From NCBI GenBank assembly GCA_905250025.1, contig CAJNOJ010000114.1, forward strand, positions 1-64,000: a DNA stretch of 64,000 bases, in the 5' to 3' direction. A program made the translations under genes and the position numbers. Source of the DNA: Adineta ricciae (Eukaryota; Rotifera; Eurotatoria; Adinetida; Adinetidae). This document shows, piece by piece, positions 10,401 through 20,721 of the stretch (the first letter of the stretch is position 1; each line of letters begins with the position of its first letter). The notes under the pieces were generated by a model. The model saw nothing but the letters and a program-made list of their open reading frames with translations, was not told where the DNA came from and ran no database searches.

Positions 10401-12287
10401 ATGAATCAAGGCTTCATCCTTTGCTTGATACTCGTTCACGGTGAGTAATTCCATCCTATCCTATAATTCCAGATAACTATACTCAAATATTTTTTTCCAT
10501 AGCAATCCGAACGACGATTGAAAGTGATATATATACAGGTCGAATTATTCAATGCTACACATGTCGTGGAGGATCAGAATGCGGTATCTTATTTTTGTCA
10601 TATCTAAACGACAGTACTAAATATTCTTTCAAATATGGCAATGAAATCTTATATTCATGTTCAGTAAGCATTCGGCATAAGTATGATAATGATACATGGT
10701 CTCATAGCATCTTTCATTATGTAAAATCTAGGTAACCATTACTCCAGAAGGCGTAACAACTCGAGATATGGTACTGTCAAGCACATGTCAAATTTCACCG
10801 TATCAATTTTGTTGTAAAGATAATCGATGTAATTCGATTTCATCGCCTCCATTACCTGCATTTACTAATCTAACGTGCCTAGTTGGACATTGTTCGTTGG
10901 TTGGCGACACATGCCGTGGCGATCTTCATGTTGCATTCCGTAGTAGTCCTGCTGAATCCTGTTCGGTAAAATAGTGTATACGATCACTTAAGGCGAAAAG
11001 AAACTTTTAATATGTAGATGGCACATCAAGACTTCACAAACGAAGAAGAAATCTACAAGTCCTATAAAAAGACATGTTTGCCTGGATTAACTGTAATACC
11101 AACGGACTCAAAGGTACTGTGTTAAAAGGTCGAAGAAAAAACTGGAAAAACATAGACGAAAAAAGATGGAGGATAAGGATGGCAGCGAGTGTATAGATAG
11201 GAAAATAAAACAGATAGAAATGAAGAATTGTTCCCCTTCCTTGAGAATATTCATATAAAGTTGCATAGGGCTATTAAAATAACATGGCAAATCTTAAAAC
11301 ACTGAATTTTCGACACAATGTGCTCCAATAGTTTTAACTCCAAGGTATTTTCTCTTGATGTTTTCATAGCAACTCAAAGCAACTGAAGCAGTTATGTCTG
11401 TTGTCACTTCATGTTGCAACGCCCCCAACTGTAATCAACATTCTGCGTATGATGAAACTGCTATTACGTGTTACGTGTGTGATTCACGTATCAGTGGTTT
11501 AGCGGGATGCCATACTTTGAACACATCCAGCTCTCACGTCTATCGCATTGGATCATCGAATCCTTCTGAATCTTGTGCCGTGAGTAATTTCAAAGAAAAG
11601 TCAATGCTCTCGTATGAACTATTGTCATCATCAGACTATTATCGGCCTGGCAGGACGAGATCCAATCAGCAATATAAATTACCCATCATTCACCATACGA
11701 ACATTCATTATGGATTGTCAAAACCAATCGTTAGGTTTGATTTCATTCGGTGGCGCTGAGTTTCAAGGTAGCATCGGTTGTTGTCAAATCGATAATTGCA
11801 ACATTGAATGTAAGTCTAAGGGGCCTGCATCTCAAAATTTAAATTGAAAAATGATCGCTCGTTGTGTACTATTTCTTTAGCCCTAGATACCTATTTGACT
11901 CCTGCGACAAGAGCAGTCATTGCACCAATGATTAGTAGAATAACGATAAAAGAAACAGCAACTAAATTTACAAGCACACGAACAACGTTTACCTCAGCGA
12001 TGAACATGGATAAAGGGCTAACAACTGCAACATCGACCATTAAAAGCAATTTTCACGCTTCAAAAATTTTTACAGTTATTTTACCTATGATCCTAGTCCT
12101 TGGAGTTACAGTGAGCACTGTATGGATCGCTCGTCGACGATGCTGCGAAAACACTCATTGGAAAATTCGCAACTGCTCTTTTGAAGACATCCCTGTTTCT
12201 AGTCCTCTAGAACCTAGTTCTCAGCCTTTCATACAAAACCATTCCGAGCTCGCTGAAACTATCGCTGAAAACGTCACTGCAGATTAA
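10401..12287 (+). CDS. Type I membrane receptor with three LU (Ly6/uPAR) domains
   Basis: Seven exons: 10401-10440, 10503-10663, 10732-10965, 11018-11113, 11370-11579, 11635-11809 and 11881-12287, with phase-consistent GT-AG junctions. The first exon encodes a signal peptide (MNQGFILCLILVHG). Three cysteine-rich units follow, each ending in the LU signature CCxxxxCN: CCKDNRCN, CCNAPNCN and CCQIDNCN, with openings such as IQCYTC and ITCYVC. Next come a Ser/Thr-rich stalk, one transmembrane helix (IFTVILPMILVLGVTVSTVW), a basic stop-transfer (IARRRCC) and a tail of about 50 residues. LU domains are three-finger extracellular ligand-binding folds; the ligand is unknown. Intron 4 (256 bp) is unusually long for this window. 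The ALF-like gene starts only about 130 bp downstream. Confidence 0.75.
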
Positions 12288-12352
12288 AACAATCGAAGTT
12301 ATCACGCACAAATAAATATCGAATTGCTTCTTTGTTCTTATCTTGTGTAGAC

Positions 12353-12359
12353 TATATAA
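12353..12359 (+). promoter_or_regulatory. TATA box of the ALF-like gene
   Basis: TATATAA sits 57 bp before the ATG at 12416, between the LU-receptor stop and the ALF-like gene. The same box is conserved in the hap2 copy at 25751-25757. Confidence 0.5.
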
Positions 12360-12415
12360 CGGCAATTCTCCAACTGACTCGACTTCACTAAAATCGCTTC
12401 TTTTCATCGATCAAA

Positions 12416-12865
12416 ATGAAATTGTGGACAATTTGGTTAGCCTTGCAATTGACTGCTGCTCTGTTCTGGTACAGTTGCTATGCAGATTTAGCTCGAAATG
12501 TACAGTATAGTAAAGATCACCCAATGAGACTATGTGGAGGAAACCTATTGAACGGAAATCCTCATGAATGTGTTGGTGCATTTGTTAATAGCTTTAAGGC
12601 AAATGAAGGCTGGTCCAAAGCGAAGGGTTCACGTATCTGCGAAACCTCATGCATATACAATCAAAAAGGACGATTCTTAGGATGGGAATGGGTATGGGAT
12701 ACGCGTATTCGATGTAACTCAAATGCACCAGGATATATTGGTGAAGCAACAAAGAAAAGTCGAAGTGGATCGTTGCATTGGGCTACAAAAGATCTCTATA
12801 CTAAAGCTAAATCAACGATTCACTTAACTGCTGATGAAAGAGAATGCTGGGAAAAACTAATATGA
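12416..12865 (+). CDS. Anti-lipopolysaccharide-factor-like secreted protein (DUF3254/ALF family)
   Basis: A 149 aa single-exon ORF with a signal peptide (MKLWTIWLALQLTAALFWYSCYA). The C-terminal half follows the ALF pattern of horseshoe crabs and crustaceans: SCIYNQKGRFLGWEWVW, then a Cys after a short basic loop (two loop Cys conserved), IGEATKKSRSGS, a D-x-x-x-KAKS stretch, and LTADERECW (compare ATKSSRSG...AKSSGLIT in Limulus LALF). ALFs bind lipid A through the disulphide-bounded basic loop and are antibacterial. An extra N-terminal part (LCGG...ECVGAFVNSF) carries more cysteines than classical ALF. The second allele at 25814 differs by a few residues and is intact. Function by homology only. 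Confidence 0.65.
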   Translation: MKLWTIWLALQLTAALFWYSCYADLARNVQYSKDHPMRLCGGNLLNGNPHECVGAFVNSFKANEGWSKAKGSRICETSCIYNQKGRFLGWEWVWDTRIRCNSNAPGYIGEATKKSRSGSLHWATKDLYTKAKSTIHLTADERECWEKLI

Positions 12866-13288
12866 GGAACTCTTCATCTTCAACATATTGTATTCACACA
12901 TTGGATTGTAGTGTAGTATGTTCACCTAACACGTAATCAAGATATTTTAAATTGATGTTAATTGTAACAAAATAAACGATTCTAAATCTAGCAAGTACGA
13001 GGATTCAATCTAGAAAATGTTTACATGAGCGTGTTACTGCTTCGATGATTCAGGGCGTGACTGGCCTTTTGCTTTTCGTACTCTCGCATGAATATATATA
13101 TGTGTGAGGAAGAAAAACAAAAGGACATTCTTGGCGTGAACCGTTTCTGTATACAGTACAACTGATAGGTAGTGTAAGATAAGAACGAAAGAGAAAAAAA
13201 AATATAATGTTGGCATGTTTTAATCGTTATTGTCTTACAACACATACGTTGTGTGTAATCGATACTGAAATTAAACACTGAAATAAAA
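12866..13288. other. Intergenic, ALF-like gene to methyltransferase
   Basis: About 420 bp with a polyadenylation signal (AATAAA near 12970) for the ALF-like gene. No open frame on the plus strand. The 60-85 codon minus-strand ORFs here are unsupported. Confidence 0.5.
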
Positions 13289-14223
13289 ATGGAGACTCCA
13301 AATGTGATGAAAAAAAATGAACATTACAACATGAATAGCACTCCGCAGCTGACAGCAATACAGAAATCATTTGCTTACATCGAAAGAGCTGTCCAAGAAC
13401 ATACCGCCGATACTTCTTCGACCTCGCAACCATTTTTTATCGCTGACTATGGATGTTCACATGGTGCAAATTCATTAGTTGCCATCAATGCTATCATTCA
13501 AGCGTTCTAGCAGAGATACGCACTTACCAACGAGATCTGCGTGATATTCAATGACTTGTACACGAATGATTGGACAACAGTATTTCAAATAGTCATTGCT
13601 AATACATCAACTAGAAAATTCTTCAGTCTGGCGACAGGTACATCATTCTACGAACAAATCTTACCGACTGGCTCGGTTCAATTTGGTTATACTTCAACAG
13701 CACTGCATTGGTTGTCGAAGAAACCGTGTAATCTGAGCAAACATTGCTATTCTCTGGCTGGACAATCGACTGACGAAGAAATGAAGTTGTGGAGAGAACA
13801 GACAGCAACAGATTATCGATTGTTTTTAGAACAACGTTCGAAAGAGCTGAAAAAAGGTCAGGCACTTTCACCGTACCACAAAAGTCCTATGGTGCTTATA
13901 TATTTGTTTTTCTAGGAGGCATGTTTCTGTCCGTCACACTCAGTCGTAATCATCTGAACGATACGGGTAATTTACCAATTTATCACAATCTTTACCGATC
14001 AGCGAAAGCTGTTCTTTCCGACGAAGATGAATTGCTCAATTTTAACATACAAGGTTATTATCGCAGTATTGACGAGCAAACTGATCCTGACCTTCTCAAA
14101 GAACTCAACCTGGAATTGATTTGTGCCGACATAACTTACAAAAACTCGAAAATAATTTTTTTTATTTATAATGAAAAATTTACTTCGACGAAAAAACAGC
14201 TTTTTCTTTTTTCTCTACTTTAA

Positions 14224-15476
14224 TTCAAATTTAGTGAAAAATCTAACGGTTTCAATGATATTCTAACAAAGGAAAAGATTTATAAGTCTGATATTTGAAA
14301 TAAACTTAGTGAGGTAAACAATTAGAATTTAACTAATATTGTTTAGTATTTTCTGTATTAAAAATGAGGAATGTAATAAAAATATCTATTTATTGATAAC
14401 AAAGTGAATGAACCGTTTATATTTCTGAAAAGTTTTAAAAGAAACCAAGTAAAATAGGAAGTACAATAACCCTCCGTTACCATCCTCGATTTATAACTTG
14501 AATAGTATACTAGGGTCCTCGTGGACCCATGTTTATATTCTTTTCCTAGTGCATTTTTATGAGATATTCTGTGATCATATTATACACCGTCCATGAACTA
14601 GACAACAGATAAAACAAATGACTCGAAGCGCTAAATGTTTCAATAACACGTAACGAAAAACTACGAAATGGGTTCGCATGGATCCTATGATAGTAATAGA
14701 CGGACATATTATATTCAATATAGTATGTAATATTGCTCTCATATATCAACAAATCACCGAAAATCAAGTTAAAAGTGTTTTACAAAGTTAAATTGAAGGT
14801 TTTATTCGAGAGATTGGTTATTTTAGTACATATATACCATTTTGTATCGGATGTTATACCAATATAACAATATCAAAAGCTTTTCGACAAAAAGCAAAAA
14901 ATATTCTCATGTGTAAATAATTCTATAAAGCTCAATTCATAGACATAATTTCTACTTCTTCTTGTTCTATTAAGAATTGAATGTTGTTTTCTTTGTGAAT
15001 AATATTATTGATCTTTTAACCATTTCAACTAAGAGAAAATCTGTGTATATTGGATCCAAGGATGATGTAAAAATATGTTTGATTAATTTTGTTAATAATC
15101 TGCATAACTTTGAATATTTATCCAAAGCTTGATAATATTAAATGACAGTATATAGATTTAAAATAACAGAGTTTAGGGTGTGGGTAATGGTTAAAGGACA
15201 CATCCACCCACACTATATGGCATCCGTTTTGTATTGTCCCACGTCACGATTCGATTGCAGTCGATCACATTGGATATTTGTTTTTTCATCACAGTGCGCA
15301 AGTTAGTCAATAGTGACGGCATAGAAGCAAAAAAGAGAAAAAAGTAAAGCTTCTATTTGGTGAATATTATTTCGTCATTTATTTGAATTAATCGTATTTT
15401 TTAAAGCACGTTTTTTGTAACAGAACACAATATTCATATTTACATCGAATTTCAAGCAAGACGCACACATATACAT
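14224..15476. other. AT-rich leader part of the insertion, no gene
   Basis: About 1.25 kb, very AT-rich, with no convincing open frame on either strand. It contains the upstream region of the ART gene at 15477. Confidence 0.5.
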
Positions 15477-16529
15477 ATGGCTATTGCTGTTAATATTAAT
15501 TATCGTCTTTTAGAAAGCGTTAGTGGAGAATCAAAACAAATGCTACTACCAATATCTGGCTATCAGAATGTAACTGTTACATCACTTGACGATGCTTGTC
15601 AACCAATAAAAGATTTATTCGATGAGAAATTAAAGGACTATATTGTCATGGCCAAAATGAAGTCAACACAGCCCAAAGATGGACTCAGTCCTGATGAGTC
15701 GGCTTCGATTTATCTATATACTACAGAATGGAATATACATGAGAATAGTCTATACATTGTGTTGAATAGAACTCTTCTACTAGCAGATTGCACAAAACTT
15801 CGACCGTGGTTCAAGTTTTTAAAGTTGTTTCTCACAGCTTTCTTCAAACTACCGTGAGTGAAAAATATGTATCATCATATTTCATGTTTTTTCATGCGTA
15901 ATAGACCAAGCGAACATACGCTTGTGTGGTGTGGCGTTCGCGAAGACCTCAGTGGTCTCTATCCAAAAGACAAGGAATTTGCTTGGTGGGCATTCAAGTC
16001 GTGTACCGCCTCGATGAGCATTCTTGAAACTTCAAATTATTTGGGTAAAACAGGCACAGGTACAATATTTTCTATTCAAACTAGCAATGGAAAAGATATA
16101 CGTGCACATTCATATTTTGACAATGAAAATGAAATTCTTCTTCCACTCGGTATTTATCTCAAAGTAGTTGATAACGTAAGTCGACCTGATGGTCGCCACA
16201 TAATCTATCTCCAAGAAATTCCACCGCCATTTAAAATGCTTGATGATCCATTTGATCGTAGCCAATTAAAAACAATGCTGTCGCAATCCGAATCATTATT
16301 AAATGTATTCGAAGCTCTACCAGAGCAAGAAAACGATATACCGACAAGTATCACACCTGAACCATGCGTGCATGCATCTTCACAACAAGGCAAGTTGGAT
16401 AGCATGTTTTTTTCTTATAGTTGTGACTTTCGACGATTGCCAGAGGATGTGCACAGACAAGACATCCTCACACCCACACACTCGCTCGAGTTATTTCATT
16501 TTCGAGAGGTAGCTAATATTATAAGTTAA
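15477..16529 (+). CDS. ADP-ribosyltransferase-like protein lacking the first catalytic Arg
   Basis: Exons 15477-15853 and 15905-16529; the 51 bp intron joins KLP to SEHTLVW in phase. The domain order matches the ART genes at 6345-8834: LPISGYQNV, LSPDESASIYLYT, LRPWFKFLKLFLTAF, then the catalytic region. Where those genes have YRG or WRG this one has WCG, so the NAD-binding Arg of the R-S-E triad is replaced by Cys. The Ser motif (SCTAS) and the Glu pair (ENE in NENEILLP) remain. It may be inactive or have changed activity. A low-complexity tail of about 110 residues follows, and another 3' exon cannot be excluded. No signal peptide. It lies inside the TA-flanked insertion in the methyltransferase gene. 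Confidence 0.75.
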
Positions 16530-17680
16530 GCAATGAAATTGTTGTAGTATTCAGAACATCAATACTACGGCGAATGAGGTTGATTGAACTCATACTGCAA
16601 ACGTAAAAGGAATTGACTAGATTTCTCGCTCGTGGATCGAAGATAAAGGAGAATTCAAATTCTTCTTTTTCTAAATTAACTCTTTTGATGGAAGATAATC
16701 ATCACTAGTTCTACTGATGAATATTACTTTCACAGTAGCTTTCTTCTGTTAATCTACAGAATCTTGCATCTTTAATGAATAAACTAGTAATTATTCTTTC
16801 TTTTTTTGTCAATCATTATACAAAATGAAATTGTTTGTTTAGAACCCAACTTCTCCAAATCAAAAAATAAACCACCATACTCTGACAAGAAACTTAATTG
16901 TGACGGACGTGCTTGCATCAAATGTGGTCATTGCCGTGATTGGTACTGGCGTCCTGATGGTAATGACAAGAACTATACAAAGCGTGATGATGCAACTTGT
17001 ACTTGTGATGGTTATGATCGTGGTTTTCGTTTTCCTTCTCGTCATTGCTGTTTTGGTTTGAATGATAATCATCGTCGTAATTATCATCACTTTATTTATT
17101 CTATTACTTATTTTGATGGGATTGATGTTATTGATAATCGTCTATGTCAATGTGATGATAATTGCTCTTAATCCTATAACTTTAGTTTTGAGCGAGTTTG
17201 GCTAATTTGCTTGTCATTGATGGTTGTCTATCTAACTAAAATAAATAGAAATTATCCTTTAAGAATGTTCTGGATCTCAATGAGACATTATCACTATTTT
17301 GTATGATATCAAAAAACTAATTTTCTATTAGTAATGAAGAAAAGAAGTGTTCCGTCTAGTAGAAAAAAACTCGAAAGCTAAATAATTTATTTATTTCTCA
17401 ATTGCTTATTCCCTAGAAGCTGAAATTATATATACTCGTTAACTCATTTTGAACAAATATAACTGCGAAATGAAAGACTTGAAATTATGATTAATATCAA
17501 ATCATGAATATGTCTATAATATTCTTCGATAATAGGAACTATAGTTACTTTTTCTTCTCAAACTAAACTTATGATGTTCTTTTTCAGATCGTAAGTTATC
17601 ATAATATGATTCTATTTTAGGTATATTGTGTTAGTTTTGATATCAACATCAATGTGAAATAAAGATTTCTCATTTTGACA
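16530..17680 (+). other. Cys-rich and strongly hydrophobic coding-like stretch, gene unclear
   Basis: Between the ART gene and the next exon. In one frame, around 16895-17050, there is a Cys-rich segment (CIKCGHCRDWYWRPDG then CTCDGYDRG). In another frame, around 16975-17210, there are two very hydrophobic stretches rich in Val, Ile and Leu (for example MIVVFVFLLVIAVLV) that look like membrane helices. Together they could be exons of a small membrane protein, but I cannot fix a start or splice sites. The antisense ORF at 16860-17090 is a shadow. Confidence 0.3.
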
Positions 17681-17831
17681 ATGCATACAAGAAGATTTCT
17701 TCGTTGGATTGGTGAACGAATACAAAATTATAATCTTTTTATTCCCGATGATGAGGATGAAGTAGAAGATCCATGCATCATTGTCAAACGACAACGATAT
17801 GCTACGCTTTTATATGTTATTCTTCTTAGCA
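17681..17831 (+). CDS. First exon of a membrane-protein gene, truncated by the insertion end
   Basis: The ATG at 17681 opens a 50-codon exon (MHTRRFLRWIGERI...) with an acidic stretch (DDEDEVEDP), then a basic stretch and the start of a hydrophobic segment (YATLLYVILLS), ending at a GTGAGT donor. This shape (short cytosolic N terminus, then a membrane anchor at an exon end) suggests the first exon of a type II membrane protein. The insertion ends about 150 bp later, so no second exon is present. Confidence 0.4.
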
Positions 17832-18507
17832 GTGAGTTTTTAATGAACTTATAAATGAGAAATTAGATAGATAGATAAAAGATTATTTCGTCGAAATAAT
17901 GACCGATGCAAAAGTCTTGGCACAAATGTCGAGCTCTATTGTAAAACAACAATATATCCTATGATCCTAGTTCAGTTTTTATTAAGTACATTCATTGCAA
18001 CACCCTATTTACGAGGAGTATCGTTCGAAACAGATTACTTTGGAGGAAGCCATCGACAAGTACACGGAATTCGTACGCAGTTGGTCCGGATCAAGTTTTA
18101 TCAATTGCCTAAGAAAAGATCGAACGGATGAAGAACGAATGAACATGGTGAACAAGTTTTGGAATGCCTTCAAGGATGAACTACGAGAAAAGGGCATGGA
18201 GGTTTTTCAACGAAATCCTTTCCGATCGTATATCATACTAAGAAAGCTATAATTGATGAACGCCAGAAAATAAACAGATAGATATTTTAAAGTTTTGACT
18301 TCGTAACACATTCAATATATATATCTGTATATCAGCTGATCCATGGCATCGTATCAGATGAAAAAATTGCTAGAATATAGTAAGTGTGATACGATGATTC
18401 ATTCAAGGTAGAAACGCTTCATTACTTCTGGCATGAAAAAGGAGGTAAACAATCGAAAACATGTTATCGTTAGGTTAAAAAATTAGAAACACCCAAAATA
18501 AGTGTTC

Positions 18508-19161
18508 ATGGCTGCTGTTATATGGCCGACTTTTGTCGCGTCACCTTATGCGAATCCTTGTGTAGTTCTCGCTGGCTACAATTGTACGCTACCACACAGT
18601 AGTCCTCTCTGGATTCTTGCCTCTTTCTTTCTAAACACTGCACACATTTTGGGTGTGCTGCTGTATCTCTTCGTAAAAACAATGAAAGAAGCATACGAAT
18701 TCCTATCGATGTATATTGTATTTGTATTGTTGTACACGGTTTGCGTCGGCATTTATTTCGAACCCAAGAAATTGAGTGTGATCAACCAGGTACAAAATGG
18801 CACCACAATCGTGGAATCATTGTCTTGTTCAGAAAGTCATTATCGACAGGTTTTTGTAGTAAAGATCATCCAATACTGTCTGATGGGTGAATTTTATTCT
18901 GGCTTATCTATTTACCAAATCTTCACAGTAACAGTAATACCCATTCTTCTCTTTTCTAAACCAATCGATTTAAAGGTGATCCGAAGTAGAGAATGGGCAA
19001 AACAGATTTCAATTGTTTCGCTTCGGAAACGATGCACGAAATATTCTCCTATTTCTATTGTGATGAAATCTTTTACTGGATACCCGCAAGACAGAGATGG
19101 ATTTCATTTGTTCAAATATTTCTCTCTCGCAAATCATTGTAGTAGAACTTGGCTATACTGA
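18508..19161 (+). CDS. Hypothetical membrane protein (hap1)
   Basis: A 217-codon ORF from the ATG at 18508 with hydrophobic segments around LWILASFFLNTAHILGVLLY, YIVFVLLYTVCVGIYF and IYQIFTVTVIPILLF, so perhaps three or four membrane passes, and a basic C-terminal part (SLRKRCTKYSP). No family recognised. The homologous region in hap2 (28006-28683) has a 22 bp insertion that breaks the frame, so this is either a polymorphic gene or not a gene. Confidence 0.35.
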   Translation: MAAVIWPTFVASPYANPCVVLAGYNCTLPHSSPLWILASFFLNTAHILGVLLYLFVKTMKEAYEFLSMYIVFVLLYTVCVGIYFEPKKLSVINQVQNGTTIVESLSCSESHYRQVFVVKIIQYCLMGEFYSGLSIYQIFTVTVIPILLFSKPIDLKVIRSREWAKQISIVSLRKRCTKYSPISIVMKSFTGYPQDRDGFHLFKYFSLANHCSRTWLY

Positions 19162-20721
19162 CTTTAACCTTTTCGATCAGTATCTCTCCGGACAAAACCA
19201 TGACCAATCATTCACTCGTCTGCGATCGCTCTGCTTTGATCAAATAGTTTCACGCAATTCAAAGTTATTATCATAGTTGTCCCTGATAATCGATCTGAAC
19301 AATCTCTATGCATTCCGTTTTGACACTCGGGATGGTCGTTTTTCTGAGAGAAGGTTTGTTTCTTCATTCAACAACCTCTCCCGACCAGTGGGACATTCAA
19401 GTACTAAATTTCATGTCTTATGCACTTCCATTCCGCAAAAAATAAAGTTTTTACACATGCTTTTCGATTCGATTGATGTACTGCAAAATCTCATTAATTC
19501 TAATGTCTCGCAACTTTTTTTCTCTCGGCATTGGTATGCAATGTCCACAGATCACTTACCTCAGTTTTGTTCATTCTTTCAAAACCATCAATGAACACAG
19601 TTATTTCAATTCAATTTGGACTTACAGTTGAACATTGGAAATTTACAAGACAAATGAATTTGTTTTGTATTTAAGAGAGTGATGTCATAATCCCGTTACA
19701 TCCGGTATTCATCCAAAAGCAGACAATTCGCTACGATACCATATGCAGCTGAGTCGGTCTATCCAACACGATACCCATGCCTGTGTGTGTGTTGAGAACC
19801 TGACGAATGTGAGTGAATTTCGTGTATTCAGCGACCACCCACACCCTCACCCCCAAGGTGTTATCAATACGAATACTGGCGGTGTTTAGCTACAACGGTA
19901 ATCGAAATGAGATGAAGATGCTCCGTCGAACAAATGTTTCTTATCTATTTACCAATCGTTTCGCCTGCCAATTGCTTGTCAGCAAAATTATTTGTGAAAC
20001 TATCTCCGAGACAAATACACCACTATTCACTACCTATAACAGTGAGTCAACCAAAAGGAAGAGAAAAATTCGATATTTGGAATAAACTTCGAAGTTCGCG
20101 ACCTGCTAGAGCGTACACAATCTTCGAATGTATGCTATTCTCTTCTTTGATTAATTTATCTATAAATGTTCATGGATTGAGATGAGTACACTGAAATGCA
20201 CAGTATAGTTTCCCATAGTAGGCTTTGGTGTTATAATTTGCGCGATGTACAGAGTTCGTTACACGTTCTGCTGTATCTAAACATTGACAGGAAATGTTGC
20301 TGCGCGCCGCGAGCGTCCACAAAGCCGATCAATAGAAATGTTTTCCATATAATTCAAAACTCATTATGATGACTTATATACTTTTTCATGGCTGACTACA
20401 CGATTTTGTTGAATGGCATAAAAATGTATATTTAAGAACATACTTTGACATCACATGGCGAGTTAAAGGTATACTTTTATAGAAAAATCCTTCGAAGCAC
20501 AGAGATTTTATACAGTGTTGTTAACTATATCTTTTTTCTTTCTCGTCGCTGTACGTCATATTAGACGTGATAAAAGCCCTTTTTTTGTTAATTTGAGGAA
20601 AAAGCCACCCAGAACTGTTTCATGATTTTACACAGCAGACTGTAAAGTGTATTTGCTGTTTCTCCTTATCTTGAAAAAGAGGAAGTTCGTATTTTCCATA
20701 AAAGAGAAAATCGTAATCACA
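19162..20721. other. Intergenic region conserved between haplotypes
   Basis: About 1.56 kb. A 105-codon plus-strand frame at 19277-19594 is also open in hap2 (28799-29152) but starts with TTG in both and has no recognisable content. The stretch from about 19745 to 20225 (including CACACCCTCACCCCC) has little counterpart in hap2, an indel between the two copies. No other gene seen. Confidence 0.4.

Larger units (their letters stand above)
14134..17986. mobile_element. 3.85 kb TA-flanked insertion carrying an ART gene
   Basis: The hap2 allele reads straight through (GCCGACATACATTC), while hap1 has this segment between two TA dinucleotides (14132-14133 and 17987-17988). The ends are weakly inverted: ACTTACAAAAACT on the left against CTTAATAAAAACT in the complement of the right end. 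No transposase is seen. It carries an ART gene, a Cys-rich/hydrophobic coding stretch and a first exon of another gene. It may be a non-autonomous TA-targeting element with cargo, or a chance insertion of genomic DNA. Confidence 0.5.
13289..18252 (+). pseudogene. SABATH-like SAM-dependent carboxyl methyltransferase, broken hap1 allele
   Basis: Same gene as 26685-27793, with the same start and SAM-binding motif (IADYGCSHGANSL). In this copy codon 74 is TAG (13508-13510) where hap2 has CAG, and the coding sequence is split by a 3,853 bp insertion at 14134-17986 flanked by TA. The remaining 3' part (17989-18252) matches hap2 closely, so the damage looks recent. The intron (about 13854-13914) is still recognisable. 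The allele is unlikely to make an active enzyme. Confidence 0.8.

Noticed and set aside
16860-17090. Thr/Ile-rich minus-strand ORF
   Set aside because: Antisense shadow of the hydrophobic plus-strand stretch; no supporting motif.
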